From Chlamydiales bacterium STE3 (GTDB taxonomy: Bacteria; Chlamydiota; Chlamydiia; Chlamydiales; Parachlamydiaceae), in assembly GCA_011125455.1 (NCBI GenBank), contig VKHO01000035.1:40683-104682 (forward strand): a DNA stretch of 64,000 nucleotides, read 5' to 3'. The notes beneath the pieces were generated by a model. That model saw only the letters and a program-made list of their open reading frames with translations. It was not told the DNA's origin and did not search any database. Positions within the stretch are counted from its first letter, which is position 1; the number at the start of each line of letters is the position of its first letter. A program made the translations under genes and the position numbers. Below are positions 63,931 through 64,000 of the stretch, piece by piece.

Positions 63931-64000
63931 ATTGAATGGCCAGGCTTTTGCATCATTAGTTTCCACATATTTCTAAAGGGTTCACATCGCTCCAACAGCT

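Overview
The window looks like a chromosomal segment of an amoeba-associated environmental chlamydia (order Chlamydiales, most like Parachlamydiaceae or a related family). Reasons: a pkn5-type kinase next to the type III secretion (T3SS) secretin gene sctC; serS close to a VIT-like membrane protein and a metal P-type ATPase; a class I T3SS chaperone like chlamydial Mcsc next to a DnaQ-type exonuclease gene; an hrcA-grpE-dnaK operon; moderate-to-low GC; and many proteins with eukaryote-like domains (BTB, LRR, SANT/Myb, kinase-like, RhoGEF-like). No rRNA, tRNA, CRISPR array, phage or intact transposase gene was seen.

Layout. 1-10970: the end of a BMT5-like protein, a Ser/Thr kinase with a degenerate phosphatase-like tail, sctC with a TPR lipoprotein and a YidD-like protein in one overlapping operon, a convergent SulP transporter, and der. 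11170-24204 (minus strand): an LRR protein, a SWIM-SNF2 helicase, a large Hsp70-like protein, alanine dehydrogenase and SMC. 24271-28996: a BTB-LRR protein gene lying between two copies of the serS 5' region, then serS. 28989-38370: M18 aminopeptidase, an unknown hydrophobic protein, a VIT-like and P1B-4 ATPase pair, a small secreted protein and large NAD-glutamate dehydrogenase. 38367-42476: a CIRCE operator, hrcA, grpE, dnaK and a terminator. 42703-46212: a surface repeat protein, a SANT-domain protein, a GT8 glycosyltransferase and fabI. 46260-50363 (minus): a tightly packed operon with a HAD phosphatase, FolB, an SDR, an alpha-helical protein and a secreted papain-fold candidate. 50429-57508 (minus): a pseudokinase-like protein and three tandem barrel-plus-Ig surface proteins. 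57681-59946: FliO-like protein, small lipoprotein, Mcsc-like chaperone, exonuclease. 59980-63930: a divergent pair of probable effectors (RhoGEF-like and SopB/IpgD-like phosphatase), then queC.

Two things tie the window together. First, T3SS parts (secretin, kinase, chaperone) share the segment with many candidate effectors; the most striking is the divergent pair at 59980-63250, which combines a predicted Rho guanine-nucleotide exchange domain and a predicted phosphoinositide phosphatase, the same two activities that Salmonella delivers as SopE and SopB. Second, a 160-bp non-autonomous palindromic element (MITE) occurs four times (34610, 38465, 46199, 58326), always flanked by TA. One copy sits between CIRCE and hrcA, another provides the stop codons of two convergent genes. 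All functional calls are by motif reading; no database search was possible.
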